Positions 7,809 through 16,841 of a DNA stretch of 64,000 bases are shown here, one piece after another. The notes under the pieces were generated by a model, which saw only the letters and a list, made by a program, of their open reading frames with translations, made no database searches and was not told the DNA's origin. Positions within the stretch are counted from its first letter, which is position 1, and each line of letters starts with the position of its first letter. Source of the DNA: Nitrosopumilus sp. (lineage in GTDB: Archaea; Thermoproteota; Nitrososphaeria; Nitrososphaerales; Nitrosopumilaceae); assembly GCF_025698945.1 (NCBI RefSeq), contig NZ_JAILWM010000003.1, positions 62,001 to 126,000 on the forward strand, given 5' to 3'. The position numbers were made by a program, and so were the translations under genes.

Positions 7809-10571
7809 TTACCAGAATTGCCACCAAGGCTTTACAACTGGTTTTTTGATTATAGTACATACACCATCAATTAGTTTTGTTCCAGGACCGCAAATTCCAT
7901 ATTTTTTTTCTTTTGGTTTTGGTTCATCAATAATTGGTTCTTCTAGTCCAACTGCTTGGTAAATTGACTCATACTCTGGATATGTCTTATCAAACCAATC
8001 CTTGTAGACCTTCTCGTTATTGTATCTGTCCACATAACTCTGCGGATCTTTTGTTTTATCAACAAATGGTGCAGGAATCTCTAATGGTTCTTCTAGTCCA
8101 ACTGCTTGGTAAATTGACTCATACTCTGGATATGTCTTATCAAACCAATCCTTGTAGACCTTCTCGTTATTGTATCTGTCCACATAACTCTGCGGATCTT
8201 TTGTTTCATCTACAAATGGTGCAAGTCCTAAAATTGTTGGTTCATCTTCTGGTTCTGGTTCAGATTCTGGTTCAGATGAATCTATTACATCATTAACTGT
8301 AATTATGATCTCTTTTTTGTCAGTATTCCCATCTTTTTTTGCAATAATATCAAAGACGAATGTTTTTCCACCATCAGATGCTGTTGGTGTCCATATGAAC
8401 ATTCCTGTATTTGATATTATTTTAGAGCCCTCTGGATTCCTCTCTAATGAAAAAATTACATCCTTTACAGAAGTATCCACTAATTTTACTGAAAATGATA
8501 CTAGTTTACCTTCATCAATTGTCAGTTTTCCTATAGGACTAATCTGAACATTGTTTGCTTTTGGTGTTGCTGAAAATTCATTTGATGCATCACTTGTTCC
8601 TGCTGCATTGATCGCAAAAACTTTGTAGGTATACTTTGAGTTTGTTGTAAGATTTTTGTGTAAATATGTTCTAGATGTACTCTCTGAATCTGCAACTAGT
8701 GTTGTAAAGTCACCCTCATCTTTTTTTACCTGAATCTTATAACCTGTAATCTCAGAGTTCCCATCATCTGCTGGTGGACTCCATGCCAAATTGATCTGTG
8801 TTGCAGATACAACTGTTGCAGTTAGTTTTATTGGAGGTGTTGATTTTGTAATTTCTACTTCAGTTGATGTGACTGGTTCTTCAGTTGTATCAACAGAGTC
8901 ATCCCGTGGAGTAGCTGATGCTGATTCTGATTCCTGAGTTGAACCATATCCAATAAATGCACTCACTGCAAAAGAGTATGTTTTGTCTGTTTGAAGATTT
9001 GAGACCACAAATGTTGTAACATCATCATCTACATTTCCTATTGTATCATATACGCCTGAGATTACCTCACGTTTTATCTCATAACCACTAATCTCTTGTC
9101 CAAATGTCTCTGATGGTGGCAACCAACTAAGTTTGATCTGAGTAGGTGAAATTGCAGTTGCAGTTAGCGCTGCAGGAGTTGTTGTATGTTTTGGTTTCTC
9201 TGAAACAATTGATGATGATGCACTTATTCCCTCCGAATTAATTGCATAAACACGATAAGAGTAAGTATTCTCTGAATTGAGACTCTTGTGGATAAATGAT
9301 GTTGATTTGCTTCCAGTATTTTGAGTAATTACAATATAGTTTCCAGTTCCAGTTTTGTATTCTATTTTATACCCTGTAATCTCTGGAACTCCTTGAGCAA
9401 GCTCTGGTTTGTCCCATGTTAAGATAATCGAGGTGGCAGATACTGGTGATGCGTCAAGATTAACAGGTGGAGTCGGCGCAAGTGATGGTGGCTCCACATC
9501 TACATTAAATGCCTGAACTCTGTCATTGTCTGAATCTGCAACAAATAACAGACCATTTACTGCATCAAATGCAATTCCCATTGGAGAATCAAACTCTCCA
9601 TCATTAGAGCCAACACTTCCAAACTCATCAACAAAGCAGATACCATCTACTATCTCTTGAGTTGTTCCAGGACAAGTTGTTCCACTAATAATATTGAAAA
9701 TCTGAATTCTGTTATTGTCAGTATCTGAAACATAAAGCAAGTCATTTGTTTCATCAAATGCTAGTCCTGTTGGATCATCAAATTCTCCTTCATCAGAACC
9801 AGTTGTCCCAAATTCCTTTACATAACAAATTCCATCTACTGATTCTACTGTTCCTGATGGGCATGTAGTACCAGTAACTAACTTAAAGACTACAATTCTG
9901 TCATTACCTGAATCAACTACATACAGCATATCATTATCATTATCAATTATCAATCCAGTTGGATTTTGAAAATCATCATTTCCATCAAAAGAGTCAAAAC
10001 TAGTTACAAAGTTCTCAGATGAATCAAATACCGATATTGAATCCCTTTCAATATCTGATACAAAGATCTTTCTTGTACCCTCTTGAATCACAACACTATT
10101 TGCAATGCCTAAATATTCATCATCACCACTATCTGATGATCCGAACTTTGATTGGAATTCTCCATCATCATCAAAGACTTGAATTCTCTCATTGCCTGAG
10201 TCAACTACATAGAATTTACCAAGTGCATCAATTGCAATGCTGATTGGATTGTTAAATTGTCCATCCCCGTCATCATTTGCACCATCTGCATTACTGTTAC
10301 AATTTTGAACTGCTGCCATATCACAAAATGAACCATATTGAAAATCATAATCGCCATCATCATCAAAGACATTGATTCTGTTGTTGTTATTATCAACGAC
10401 ATAGATGTTCTTGGAATTGATATCTAAAATCACATCCGTTGGATTATCAAATTCCGTGTTACCATTTCCTGTATCTCCAAATTTAAATGAGAATTCTGGT
10501 TCAGCATTTGCTATTTGAGTAAATGCTATACAAATCACAAATGATAAACTAACTATAATTTTTTTATCCAA
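7809..10571 (-). CDS. Secreted NHL-repeat/fibronectin-III surface protein
   Basis: The 920-aa protein begins with a signal peptide (VSLSFVICIAFTQIANA). Residues about 30-370 are NHL propeller repeats (NPTDVILDINSKNIYVVD, repeated VFDDDG and RIQVF strands). Three fibronectin-III domains follow (about 370-465, 465-560, 585-680), then one Ig/cadherin-like domain (LTIDEGKLVSFSVKL ... FIWTPT). An acidic SEPESEPEPEDEP linker precedes two 50-aa repeats. It ends with CGPGTKLIDGVCTI and PWWQFW. Start is TTG. It is probably an extracellular adhesion or scaffold protein; the two C-terminal repeats are shared with the neighbouring gene. Confidence 0.85.
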   Translation of the reverse strand: MDKKIIVSLSFVICIAFTQIANAEPEFSFKFGDTGNGNTEFDNPTDVILDINSKNIYVVDNNNNRINVFDDDGDYDFQYGSFCDMAAVQNCNSNADGANDDGDGQFNNPISIAIDALGKFYVVDSGNERIQVFDDDGEFQSKFGSSDSGDDEYLGIANSVVIQEGTRKIFVSDIERDSISVFDSSENFVTSFDSFDGNDDFQNPTGLIIDNDNDMLYVVDSGNDRIVVFKLVTGTTCPSGTVESVDGICYVKEFGTTGSDEGEFDDPTGLAFDETNDLLYVSDTDNNRIQIFNIISGTTCPGTTQEIVDGICFVDEFGSVGSNDGEFDSPMGIAFDAVNGLLFVADSDNDRVQAFNVDVEPPSLAPTPPVNLDASPVSATSIILTWDKPELAQGVPEITGYKIEYKTGTGNYIVITQNTGSKSTSFIHKSLNSENTYSYRVYAINSEGISASSSIVSEKPKHTTTPAALTATAISPTQIKLSWLPPSETFGQEISGYEIKREVISGVYDTIGNVDDDVTTFVVSNLQTDKTYSFAVSAFIGYGSTQESESASATPRDDSVDTTEEPVTSTEVEITKSTPPIKLTATVVSATQINLAWSPPADDGNSEITGYKIQVKKDEGDFTTLVADSESTSRTYLHKNLTTNSKYTYKVFAINAAGTSDASNEFSATPKANNVQISPIGKLTIDEGKLVSFSVKLVDTSVKDVIFSLERNPEGSKIISNTGMFIWTPTASDGGKTFVFDIIAKKDGNTDKKEIIITVNDVIDSSEPESEPEPEDEPTILGLAPFVDETKDPQSYVDRYNNEKVYKDWFDKTYPEYESIYQAVGLEEPLEIPAPFVDKTKDPQSYVDRYNNEKVYKDWFDKTYPEYESIYQAVGLEEPIIDEPKPKEKKYGICGPGTKLIDGVCTIIKKPVVKPWWQFW
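7936..8223 (-). repeat. Copy 1 of 288-bp block shared with neighbouring gene (two 150-bp units)
   Basis: Two tandem units with a 150-bp period encode the C-terminal 50-aa repeats of the upstream surface protein (units begin at 7936 and 8086). Read against 11267-11554 I find no difference across the block, including the K/E variation between the two units (DKTKDP versus DETKDP). Exact nucleotide identity across separate genes implies recent duplication or gene conversion. Confidence 0.9.
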
Positions 10572-10650
10572 TATTGATTATTCCTGCCTATTTTTAATAA
10601 CTGAAATAATAAATTTCACTACTCATTTGCTTAATTGCACTTAACTTGAT

Positions 10651-12276
10651 CTAAATTCTGATGAATTTTCTGGTTTTTATGATTAGTATTGCAGGTAATC
10701 CTACATACATTCCAATGTTGAGCAGTATTACTCCAATTCCTAATGATACAATTTCAAATTCTGAATCGGCAAGTGACATTATTGATAGTGATGATAGCAT
10801 TGGTGTGATTCCAATCTTTACCATTTCCTTGAATGCTGGATTTTCTCGCTCCAAATCTGCAATGTATGGTGAGAATGAATAATACAATTGGTTAAAGCCG
10901 CTCATAAATGAAGATCCAGATTCTGTACTCATTAATTGATTGTCTCTGATTTCTCTGAGGAATTGCACTTGTGGTGCCATCTCAGAGCCATATGTTGCAG
11001 TTGCAATTAGACAACCTCCGCCCTTTGAATTATCAACTATCATGCAAATTCCATTAACTAACTCTGTTCCTTCTCCACATTCTCCAAACTCTTCTTCTTC
11101 CACTTTGGGTTCTTCAGTTGTTGGCTCGTCTAGTCCAACTGCTTCATAAATTGTCATATCTGGATATGTCTTATCAAACCAATTCTTGTATGTGATTTCG
11201 TTATTGTATCTATCAATGTAGTATTGTGGATCCAAGTTTGGATCAACAAATGGTGCTAATACTTTTGGTTCTTCTAGTCCAACTGCTTGGTAAATTGACT
11301 CATACTCTGGATATGTCTTATCAAACCAATCCTTGTAGACCTTCTCGTTATTGTATCTGTCCACATAACTCTGCGGATCTTTTGTTTTATCAACAAATGG
11401 TGCAGGAATCTCTAATGGTTCTTCTAGTCCAACTGCTTGGTAAATTGACTCATACTCTGGATATGTCTTATCAAACCAATCCTTGTAGACCTTCTCGTTA
11501 TTGTATCTGTCCACATAACTCTGCGGATCTTTTGTTTCATCTACAAATGGTGCAGGAATTTTCAACTCTTCAGATTTTGGTTCTGGCTCTGGTTCATCTT
11601 TTGGTTCTGGCTCTGGTTGAGGTTGTGGTATAGTTTTTTCCGTAACTGTTACTTTGATTGACTCTCTGTCACTTTGTGCACCTTTTGTAGCTACTATATC
11701 AAATAGATATGATGCTGGACCTTGTGATGTAGTGGGAGTCCAAACAAATTTTCCTGTCTCTGCGTTTATTGTTGCACCTGTTGGTGGATTCTTCTCCAAA
11801 CTAAACACTACTCCTTCTACTGATTCAGATAACGTTACAGTAAAAGTCAAAGTCTTCCCCTCTTCAATTGTTTTATCATCAATTGATTTTAGTTGTAATA
11901 CTACACTAGAAAATTCAAAAACTTGATCTCCATCATATTGTAATTGAATCGTGGTTCCATTTTCAATTTTTTCTACAAATGCGGTTGCATTGTAGATTCC
12001 TTCAAGTGAAAAAATATTGTCTACTGATTGTGGAATTGTTTCAAACTCCCCATCAGGATCTGAAAAACCACCAAGTAATTTTGATTTACCATTAGGATCT
12101 TTTACTATTACATTTACAAGTACACTTCCTTCATTTTCTGTTCCAACAAATGAGATTTTTTCTGCATTGGTGTAGAAGCTTTTCCCCATTGAAATACTAG
12201 TTACTTCCGCAAAGGCTGGAATCATCATTATCATAAATAATGAAAAAACTGCAAATAATCCTAAATTTCTTAGCAC
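10651..12276 (-). CDS. Surface protein with Ig-like domain, 50-aa repeats and CFI-box C-terminus
   Basis: The 541-aa protein starts with a signal peptide (LFAVFSLFMIMMIPAFA). Residues about 30-125 form a beta-rich domain and about 130-215 an Ig-like domain (TIEEGKTLTFTV ... FVWTPT) paralogous to the one in the NHL protein. A PEPEPKDEPEPEPK linker precedes three 50-aa repeats (APFVDxxxDPQ ... DWFDKTYP ... AVGLEEP), the third diverged. Then come CGEGTELVNGICM and a CFI-box-like GGGCLIATATYGSEMAPQV, with a C-terminal membrane helix (VSLGIGVILLNIGMYVGLP) and a basic KTRKFIRI tail. Start is GTG. It is likely envelope-anchored. Confidence 0.82.
   Translation of the reverse strand: MLRNLGLFAVFSLFMIMMIPAFAEVTSISMGKSFYTNAEKISFVGTENEGSVLVNVIVKDPNGKSKLLGGFSDPDGEFETIPQSVDNIFSLEGIYNATAFVEKIENGTTIQLQYDGDQVFEFSSVVLQLKSIDDKTIEEGKTLTFTVTLSESVEGVVFSLEKNPPTGATINAETGKFVWTPTTSQGPASYLFDIVATKGAQSDRESIKVTVTEKTIPQPQPEPEPKDEPEPEPKSEELKIPAPFVDETKDPQSYVDRYNNEKVYKDWFDKTYPEYESIYQAVGLEEPLEIPAPFVDKTKDPQSYVDRYNNEKVYKDWFDKTYPEYESIYQAVGLEEPKVLAPFVDPNLDPQYYIDRYNNEITYKNWFDKTYPDMTIYEAVGLDEPTTEEPKVEEEEFGECGEGTELVNGICMIVDNSKGGGCLIATATYGSEMAPQVQFLREIRDNQLMSTESGSSFMSGFNQLYYSFSPYIADLERENPAFKEMVKIGITPMLSSLSIMSLADSEFEIVSLGIGVILLNIGMYVGLPAILIIKTRKFIRI
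11267..11554 (-). repeat. Copy 2 of 288-bp block (two 150-bp units)
   Basis: Units begin at 11267 and 11417 and match the block at 7936-8223 base for base as far as I can read. A third, clearly diverged unit lies immediately downstream in the gene (about 11119-11266). Direct orientation with the other copy makes recombinational deletion of the intervening 3 kb possible. Confidence 0.9.
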
Positions 12277-12354
12277 AATACTGTTTTGCTGAGTTGATTT
12301 TTAAAAAACGCGTATAACTTCTTCTTGCATATGGCGAATTATTATTCACTAATA

Positions 12355-12771
12355 TCACAAATCAAGCAAAAATCTCATGTAAATCCCCTCCTCTTCTTTG
12401 ATTTCCATGTCATAAAACGTAGGGGCCTTTATCTCTACCTTGAAGTTGTGTTTTTTAAAATCAAGTGATTCTCCAAATGCCTTTGCCTTTATTTGGTAGC
12501 CATCTAATTTTATAATTTCAAACTCTAGTCTTTTGATGGCAAATCCCTCTGTAATTAGAACAAAAACAATCTCTTCAACCCAGCTATAAAGAAGATAACG
12601 CAAGTCTTTGCCTTGAGCTGAGAATTCCATGTTGTCTTTTTCTTCAACAGTATCCTGATCTAATGTCAAATTAATCACTGCATCAGCAGTTACTGTAAAT
12701 GCTTCTTTGAGATCCTTTGCGGTAACTTCAATAATTGCATCAGTTGCATGATCTAAAAACTTGTAGCTCAA
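12355..12771 (-). CDS. Archease (RtcB ligase cofactor protein)
   Basis: The 138-aa archease begins YKFLDHATDAIIEVTAKDL, the family signature with the metal-binding Asp-His pair. It has LRYLLYSWVEEIVFVL in the middle and ends with GIYMRFLLDL, whose terminal Asp contributes to the metal site. Archease accelerates guanylylation of the tRNA ligase RtcB. The start is TTG at 12771. RtcB itself is not in the window. Length is normal for the family. Confidence 0.9.
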   Translation of the reverse strand: MSYKFLDHATDAIIEVTAKDLKEAFTVTADAVINLTLDQDTVEEKDNMEFSAQGKDLRYLLYSWVEEIVFVLITEGFAIKRLEFEIIKLDGYQIKAKAFGESLDFKKHNFKVEIKAPTFYDMEIKEEEGIYMRFLLDL

Positions 12772-12803
12772 TTGTAGAGTAGAAGAATTTTCTAACTATT
12801 AAT

Positions 12804-13175
12804 TTAGGTGGTAGCTGCTTTCTTGTCCATCTGAATTATTCCAAAGATATTACCTTCTGTGTCAGTGCATTGTGCAAACCAACCAATTCCTGGTATTGGC
12901 ATCTTTTGAGTAATTAACTGTCCTCCATTGTCTACAATCTTTTTTGTGAATTCATCAACTGATGGAACTGTAATTGTATTTGTAATCCCCATTTGACCTG
13001 GCATTCTTTTTGCTAATCCTCCGTTAATTCCTGGTTCTTCCTTCCCAGTATCTGCCATATAGTACTCCATTGGTCCATCCCATTTGTCAAACTTCCAATC
13101 AAAAACATCTTTGTAGAATTTTTGTGCTCTTTGTAGATCATCTGCAGGAATGTCAAACCATGAAACTCTTGGCAT
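12804..13175 (-). CDS. VOC-family (glyoxalase/bleomycin-resistance fold) protein
   Basis: The 123-aa protein has two beta-alpha-beta-beta-beta modules of the vicinal-oxygen-chelate fold. It begins VSWFDIPADDLQRAQKFYKD, with WKFDKWDGPMEYYM and GGLAKR, and the second module ends with FAQCTDTEGNIFGIIQM. The substrate is unknown; similar proteins are annotated as glyoxalases or putative lyases without assay. It is transcribed leftward from an ATG with a divergent small membrane gene upstream. Confidence 0.85.
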   Translation of the reverse strand: MPRVSWFDIPADDLQRAQKFYKDVFDWKFDKWDGPMEYYMADTGKEEPGINGGLAKRMPGQMGITNTITVPSVDEFTKKIVDNGGQLITQKMPIPGIGWFAQCTDTEGNIFGIIQMDKKAATT

Positions 13176-13311
13176 GATAAACTATAATTTTTAAATTATT
13201 TAAAACTAAGTTTCTCAATAAATTTTAACATCATTTTACATGTCTCCAAAACTAGTACTAATTTACTATAATTGTGATAACAATGAAATAGCTACATGAC
13301 TATCATACATC

Positions 13312-13605
13312 ATGGTATCAGTTATAGTAATTCCAATAATTATTGTTGCAATAGTTGGACTAAGTGCATATTTGGTTTATCGATTTATTCTCTTTGATAT
13401 GTTATGTAAAAGGTCAGTTGATAACACTCTAAAGAAATACAACATTGCAAAAACCCCGTCTCAAATTATCAAAGAATATTATGAAAACAAAGGAGAAAAG
13501 ATTTCACACAAGGAAATTCAGTTAATTGAGAAAAATTACAGGCAAAACGAACCAGAACAATTTCTTGCAATGTATGATGCAATTAGGGATTCTGAGAAAG
13601 TATAA
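13312..13605 (+). CDS. Small single-helix membrane protein
   Basis: The 97-aa protein has an N-terminal transmembrane helix (VIVIPIIIVAIVGLSAYLVY) and a soluble charged tail (NTLKKYNIAKTPSQIIKEYY, GEKISHKEIQLIEKNY). It converges with the SPFH gene with a 2-nt gap, and its upstream region is shared with the divergent VOC gene. I do not recognise the family. An association with the neighbouring SPFH membrane scaffold is only suggested by position. Confidence 0.65.
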   Translation: MVSVIVIPIIIVAIVGLSAYLVYRFILFDMLCKRSVDNTLKKYNIAKTPSQIIKEYYENKGEKISHKEIQLIEKNYRQNEPEQFLAMYDAIRDSEKV

Positions 13606-13607
13606 TA

Positions 13608-14468
13608 CTATTTTACTGGAATCTGAATAAATGGAGTTCCGCCTTCTCCAACAACTAGTGGTAGTTTACCATCCCATGCTTGTGTTTTAAGCCAATCCAA
13701 GTAATTTGGATTCTCAGCTAGGGCTTTGTTAATAATTGCAATTGCCTCTGCTTCACCTTTGGCTTCAGCAATGTTTGCATTTGCTTTACCAATAGCTTGA
13801 GCTTCAATCTGTCTTGCCTCTACTTCGATTCTTTTCAAATCATTTTCTGCTCTTAGGGCATATTGTTCTGCCTCTACTTTGGATTCGATGGCTTGTGCAA
13901 ATAATGGTGAGAATTCAAAATCTGTAATTGAGATTACTTCTGTCACAACTTCAAATTGATTCAATCTTTCTGTAATTGCAGCTTCAATGTCATCTTTGAC
14001 TAGTGGTCTTTTTGTAATTAATTCCTCAGCATTGTATTTTGCAGTTACCTGCTTTACTGTCTCTTCAATTGCTGGTTGAATTACTCTATTTTCATAATCA
14101 AGTCCTAAATTCTTGTATAATCTATGTACAGCTTCTCTGTCTGGGTGATAGTTTACTGTAACTGTAGTCTCTACAGTCTGAAGATCTCTTGATGCACTTC
14201 TTGCTTCACTAGCATATTTTAGTGTACGAACCTCTATGTTTACTACTTCATCTTGAAATGGTATAACAAAATGCAATCCTTCCTCTAATGGTGGCTTTGT
14301 AAGATCAACTGCATCCCAATGTAGTAATACTCCTCTGTGTCCTGCATCAACAATTTTTACTGATGCTGAAGCCACAACTCCAATTAAAATTAGAATAATA
14401 ATACCAATTACAACTCCCTTTGCTGCACTCATATTCACATTAACTTTGGGACTTTGATACTTTGACAA
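13608..14468 (-). CDS. Prohibitin/SPFH (Band 7) protein
   Basis: The 286-aa protein has an N-terminal membrane anchor (GVVIGIIILILIGVVASASV) and the prohibitin-type Band 7 domain (DAGHRGVLLHWDAVDL, EGLHFVIPFQDEV). A long alpha-helical segment follows, with the hallmark EARQIEAQAIGKANANIAEA and IAIINKALAENPNYL. Prohibitins form large rings in the membrane that modulate proteases and membrane organisation. Start is TTG. Length and order match archaeal prohibitin homologues. Confidence 0.9.
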   Translation of the reverse strand: MSKYQSPKVNVNMSAAKGVVIGIIILILIGVVASASVKIVDAGHRGVLLHWDAVDLTKPPLEEGLHFVIPFQDEVVNIEVRTLKYASEARSASRDLQTVETTVTVNYHPDREAVHRLYKNLGLDYENRVIQPAIEETVKQVTAKYNAEELITKRPLVKDDIEAAITERLNQFEVVTEVISITDFEFSPLFAQAIESKVEAEQYALRAENDLKRIEVEARQIEAQAIGKANANIAEAKGEAEAIAIINKALAENPNYLDWLKTQAWDGKLPLVVGEGGTPFIQIPVK

Positions 14469-14578
14469 TTACATAATATGGCTATTTTCTACTATTATAC
14501 CATTGTAATGAAGAATTCCTTTAGGCATCATAATTTGTAACACTCAACAAATTTATCATATCTATTTGCAGTATATTC

Positions 14579-14995
14579 ATGGAACCCAACTATTCTTGGA
14601 TTTATCTAGTGATATTTTTGGCAATTCCACTAGCTAGAATTATTCCTAGAGTAATTCAAAAAATGAGGGGAAAAGAAATTCCCACCCCTAGAAAAATTCA
14701 AGATAATCCATTTCGTCCAAGTTTTACAAATCCTCAAACTCAGAATCAACCAACTCAAAGTGAACCTAAAAAACCACAAACAAAGGATATGCTTGTCCTT
14801 GGAGAACTGAATCGTGGTGCTCACTCTTTTGATAAAATTCAAAAAAATACTGGATTTACAAATCAAGAATTAGAAGGAATTTTAGAAAAATTAGAAAATG
14901 ATGGATTGCTCAAAGTGGTTCACAAACAAGGAATTCTTGGTCCAAAAGTTGAGCTATACCCTACTGACAAAGGATTCAAAGAATACTATACATGA
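14579..14995 (+). CDS. Membrane-anchored winged-helix protein
   Basis: The 138-aa protein has an N-terminal hydrophobic helix (WIYLVIFLAIPLARIIPRVI), a Pro/Gln/Asn-rich linker (about residues 40-65), and a C-terminal winged helix (MLVLGELNRGAHSFDKIQ, NQELEGILEKLENDGLLKVV). This suggests a membrane-tethered DNA-binding regulator or a wHTH protein-interaction domain. It is divergent from the SPFH gene. The family is not recognised by name. Confidence 0.65.
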   Translation: MEPNYSWIYLVIFLAIPLARIIPRVIQKMRGKEIPTPRKIQDNPFRPSFTNPQTQNQPTQSEPKKPQTKDMLVLGELNRGAHSFDKIQKNTGFTNQELEGILEKLENDGLLKVVHKQGILGPKVELYPTDKGFKEYYT

Positions 14996-15178
14996 CAATC
15001 ACAACTGCAGCTACTTGGGATACATCGATGTGTGATACAATCTCTGCAACCCTTACTTCTTCCACTCTTTACTCTTAATCGTTCCTTGTCCACTCACTAA
15101 CATGACTATTCTCACTCTTAATCTTTATTGAATAACAAAATAGATATTATTGATTATTTTATACTGTATAACAATTTC

Positions 15179-16840
15179 ATGAAATCTTCTGATCTGTTTG
15201 TCAAATGCCTTGAAAGTGAAGGTGTTGAGTATATCTTTGGTCTTCCCGGAGAAGAAAACTCTGACTTTTGTTTATCGCTGTTAAATTCTAAAATTAAATT
15301 TATTCTAGTTAGACATGAGCAATCTGCTGCATTCATGGCAGATGTTTATGGAAGAATAACTCCAAAAGTTGGAGTCTGCCTTGCAACACTTGGACCCGGA
15401 GCTACAAACCTTACAACAGGAATTGCAAATGCAAACATGGATAGATCACGTGTCCTTGCAATCACTGGACAAACTGATTCTCATCTTTTACACAAAGAGT
15501 CCCATCAAAACATGGATGCAATTACTTTATTCAAACCAATTACAAAATGGAATTGGTCAATTAGAAATAGTGATAACATTCCAGAAATTGTTAGACGTGC
15601 ATTCAAAATTTCTCTTGAAGAAAAAAGTGGTGCAACCCACATTGAACTTCCTCAAGACATTGCAAAAAAAGAATCTACTATTCTTCCAATTAGGCAATCA
15701 TTATCTATTCGCTCAAAACCTCATGCATCACTTGTAAATTTGGCTGCAAAACTTATCCTTGATTCAAAAAAGCCTTTGATTTTGGTAGGTAATGGTTGTA
15801 TTCGTGAAGATGCCAGTTCTCGTATTCGACAATTTGCAGAAAAGACTGGAATTTGCTCCATGAACACATTCATGGCAAAGGGCGTGATCTCTGATAAATC
15901 AGAAAGACATCTTCAAACCATTGGAATCAAACAGGCAGATCATGCATTGATTGCAATGAAGGATGCTGACTTGGTAATTGCAATTGGATATGATCTAGTA
16001 GAATATAGTCCAAAAAACTGGAACAGTGATTTAAGTAAAAAGATTATTCACATTGATTTTACTCCGGCTGAGATTGACACTTACTATCCTCCTGATGTGG
16101 AAATTGACGCAGATGTAGAGTATACAATTGATGCAATACTAGAAGAACTTGAAAAAGAAAAGAAGGAAAACCCATCAATTGATTATCCTAAAAAAGAGTT
16201 TCCTGAATTATTTAAAAAAATCAAACAACAGGTAGTAGATAGAATAGAGCGCCACAAAAATCATACGTCTTATCCAATAGAGCCAGAAAAACTAGTAACT
16301 GATGTCAGAACTGCTCTTGATGATAATGACATAGTGTTATCTGATGTTGGTGCACACAAGATGTGGATTGCAAAAACCTACAATACCTATGTTCCAAATA
16401 CTTGTCTTATACCTAATGGATTTTGTTCAATGGGGTTCTCAGTTCCTGGAGCAATAGCATCTCAATTAATTCATCCTCAGAGAAAGGTTGTTGCCATGTG
16501 TGGGGATGGTGCATTTTTGATGAGTGTTCATGAGATAGAGACAGCTGTTAGACTGAAACTTCCAATTATTGTTGTAGTTTGGGTTGATGGTGGATATGGT
16601 TTGATATCTCTAAAAGAAATGGATGAATATGGTAGAGATGCATACACTAGATTTAACAACCCAGATTTTGTAAAACTTGCAGAAAGTTTTGGCGCAATTG
16701 GATACCACATTAAATCTTCAGAGGAATTTCCAAAAATCCTCGAGGAGGCTAAAAAATCAAAAGACAAGCCTGTAATTATTGCAGTAGATGTTGATTATTC
16801 TAGAAATAAACTTCTACTTCATGATGACTTTGAAAGTTAG
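15179..16840 (+). CDS. ThDP-dependent enzyme, acetolactate synthase large-subunit-like
   Basis: From the ATG at 15179 this is 553 aa; an in-frame TTG at 15128 adds a non-homologous leader. The N-terminal PYR domain has VEYIFGLPGEENSDF (catalytic Glu), and a central FAD-type domain follows. The C-terminal PP domain has GDGAFLMSVHEIETAV followed by VVWVDGGYGL, with Asp-Gly-Gly where the ThDP motif often ends in Asn-Asn. This resembles the acetolactate synthase branch with catabolic-like features. No small regulatory subunit is adjacent, so a role in branched-chain synthesis or another 2-oxoacid reaction stays open. Confidence 0.75.
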   Translation: MKSSDLFVKCLESEGVEYIFGLPGEENSDFCLSLLNSKIKFILVRHEQSAAFMADVYGRITPKVGVCLATLGPGATNLTTGIANANMDRSRVLAITGQTDSHLLHKESHQNMDAITLFKPITKWNWSIRNSDNIPEIVRRAFKISLEEKSGATHIELPQDIAKKESTILPIRQSLSIRSKPHASLVNLAAKLILDSKKPLILVGNGCIREDASSRIRQFAEKTGICSMNTFMAKGVISDKSERHLQTIGIKQADHALIAMKDADLVIAIGYDLVEYSPKNWNSDLSKKIIHIDFTPAEIDTYYPPDVEIDADVEYTIDAILEELEKEKKENPSIDYPKKEFPELFKKIKQQVVDRIERHKNHTSYPIEPEKLVTDVRTALDDNDIVLSDVGAHKMWIAKTYNTYVPNTCLIPNGFCSMGFSVPGAIASQLIHPQRKVVAMCGDGAFLMSVHEIETAVRLKLPIIVVVWVDGGYGLISLKEMDEYGRDAYTRFNNPDFVKLAESFGAIGYHIKSSEEFPKILEEAKKSKDKPVIIAVDVDYSRNKLLLHDDFES

Positions 16841-16841
16841 A

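Noticed and set aside
8305-8547. Plus-strand ORFs opposite the surface-protein genes (also 7934-8296 and 11226-11633)
   Set aside because: They are antisense shadows of the minus-strand repeat coding; their composition (Leu/His/Ser-rich) is unlike a real protein and they share the 288-bp block only because the DNA does.
15000-15130. Direct repeat ACTCTTAATC before the ThDP enzyme
   Set aside because: The two copies are short, pyrimidine-rich and not symmetric; I could not distinguish them from background.
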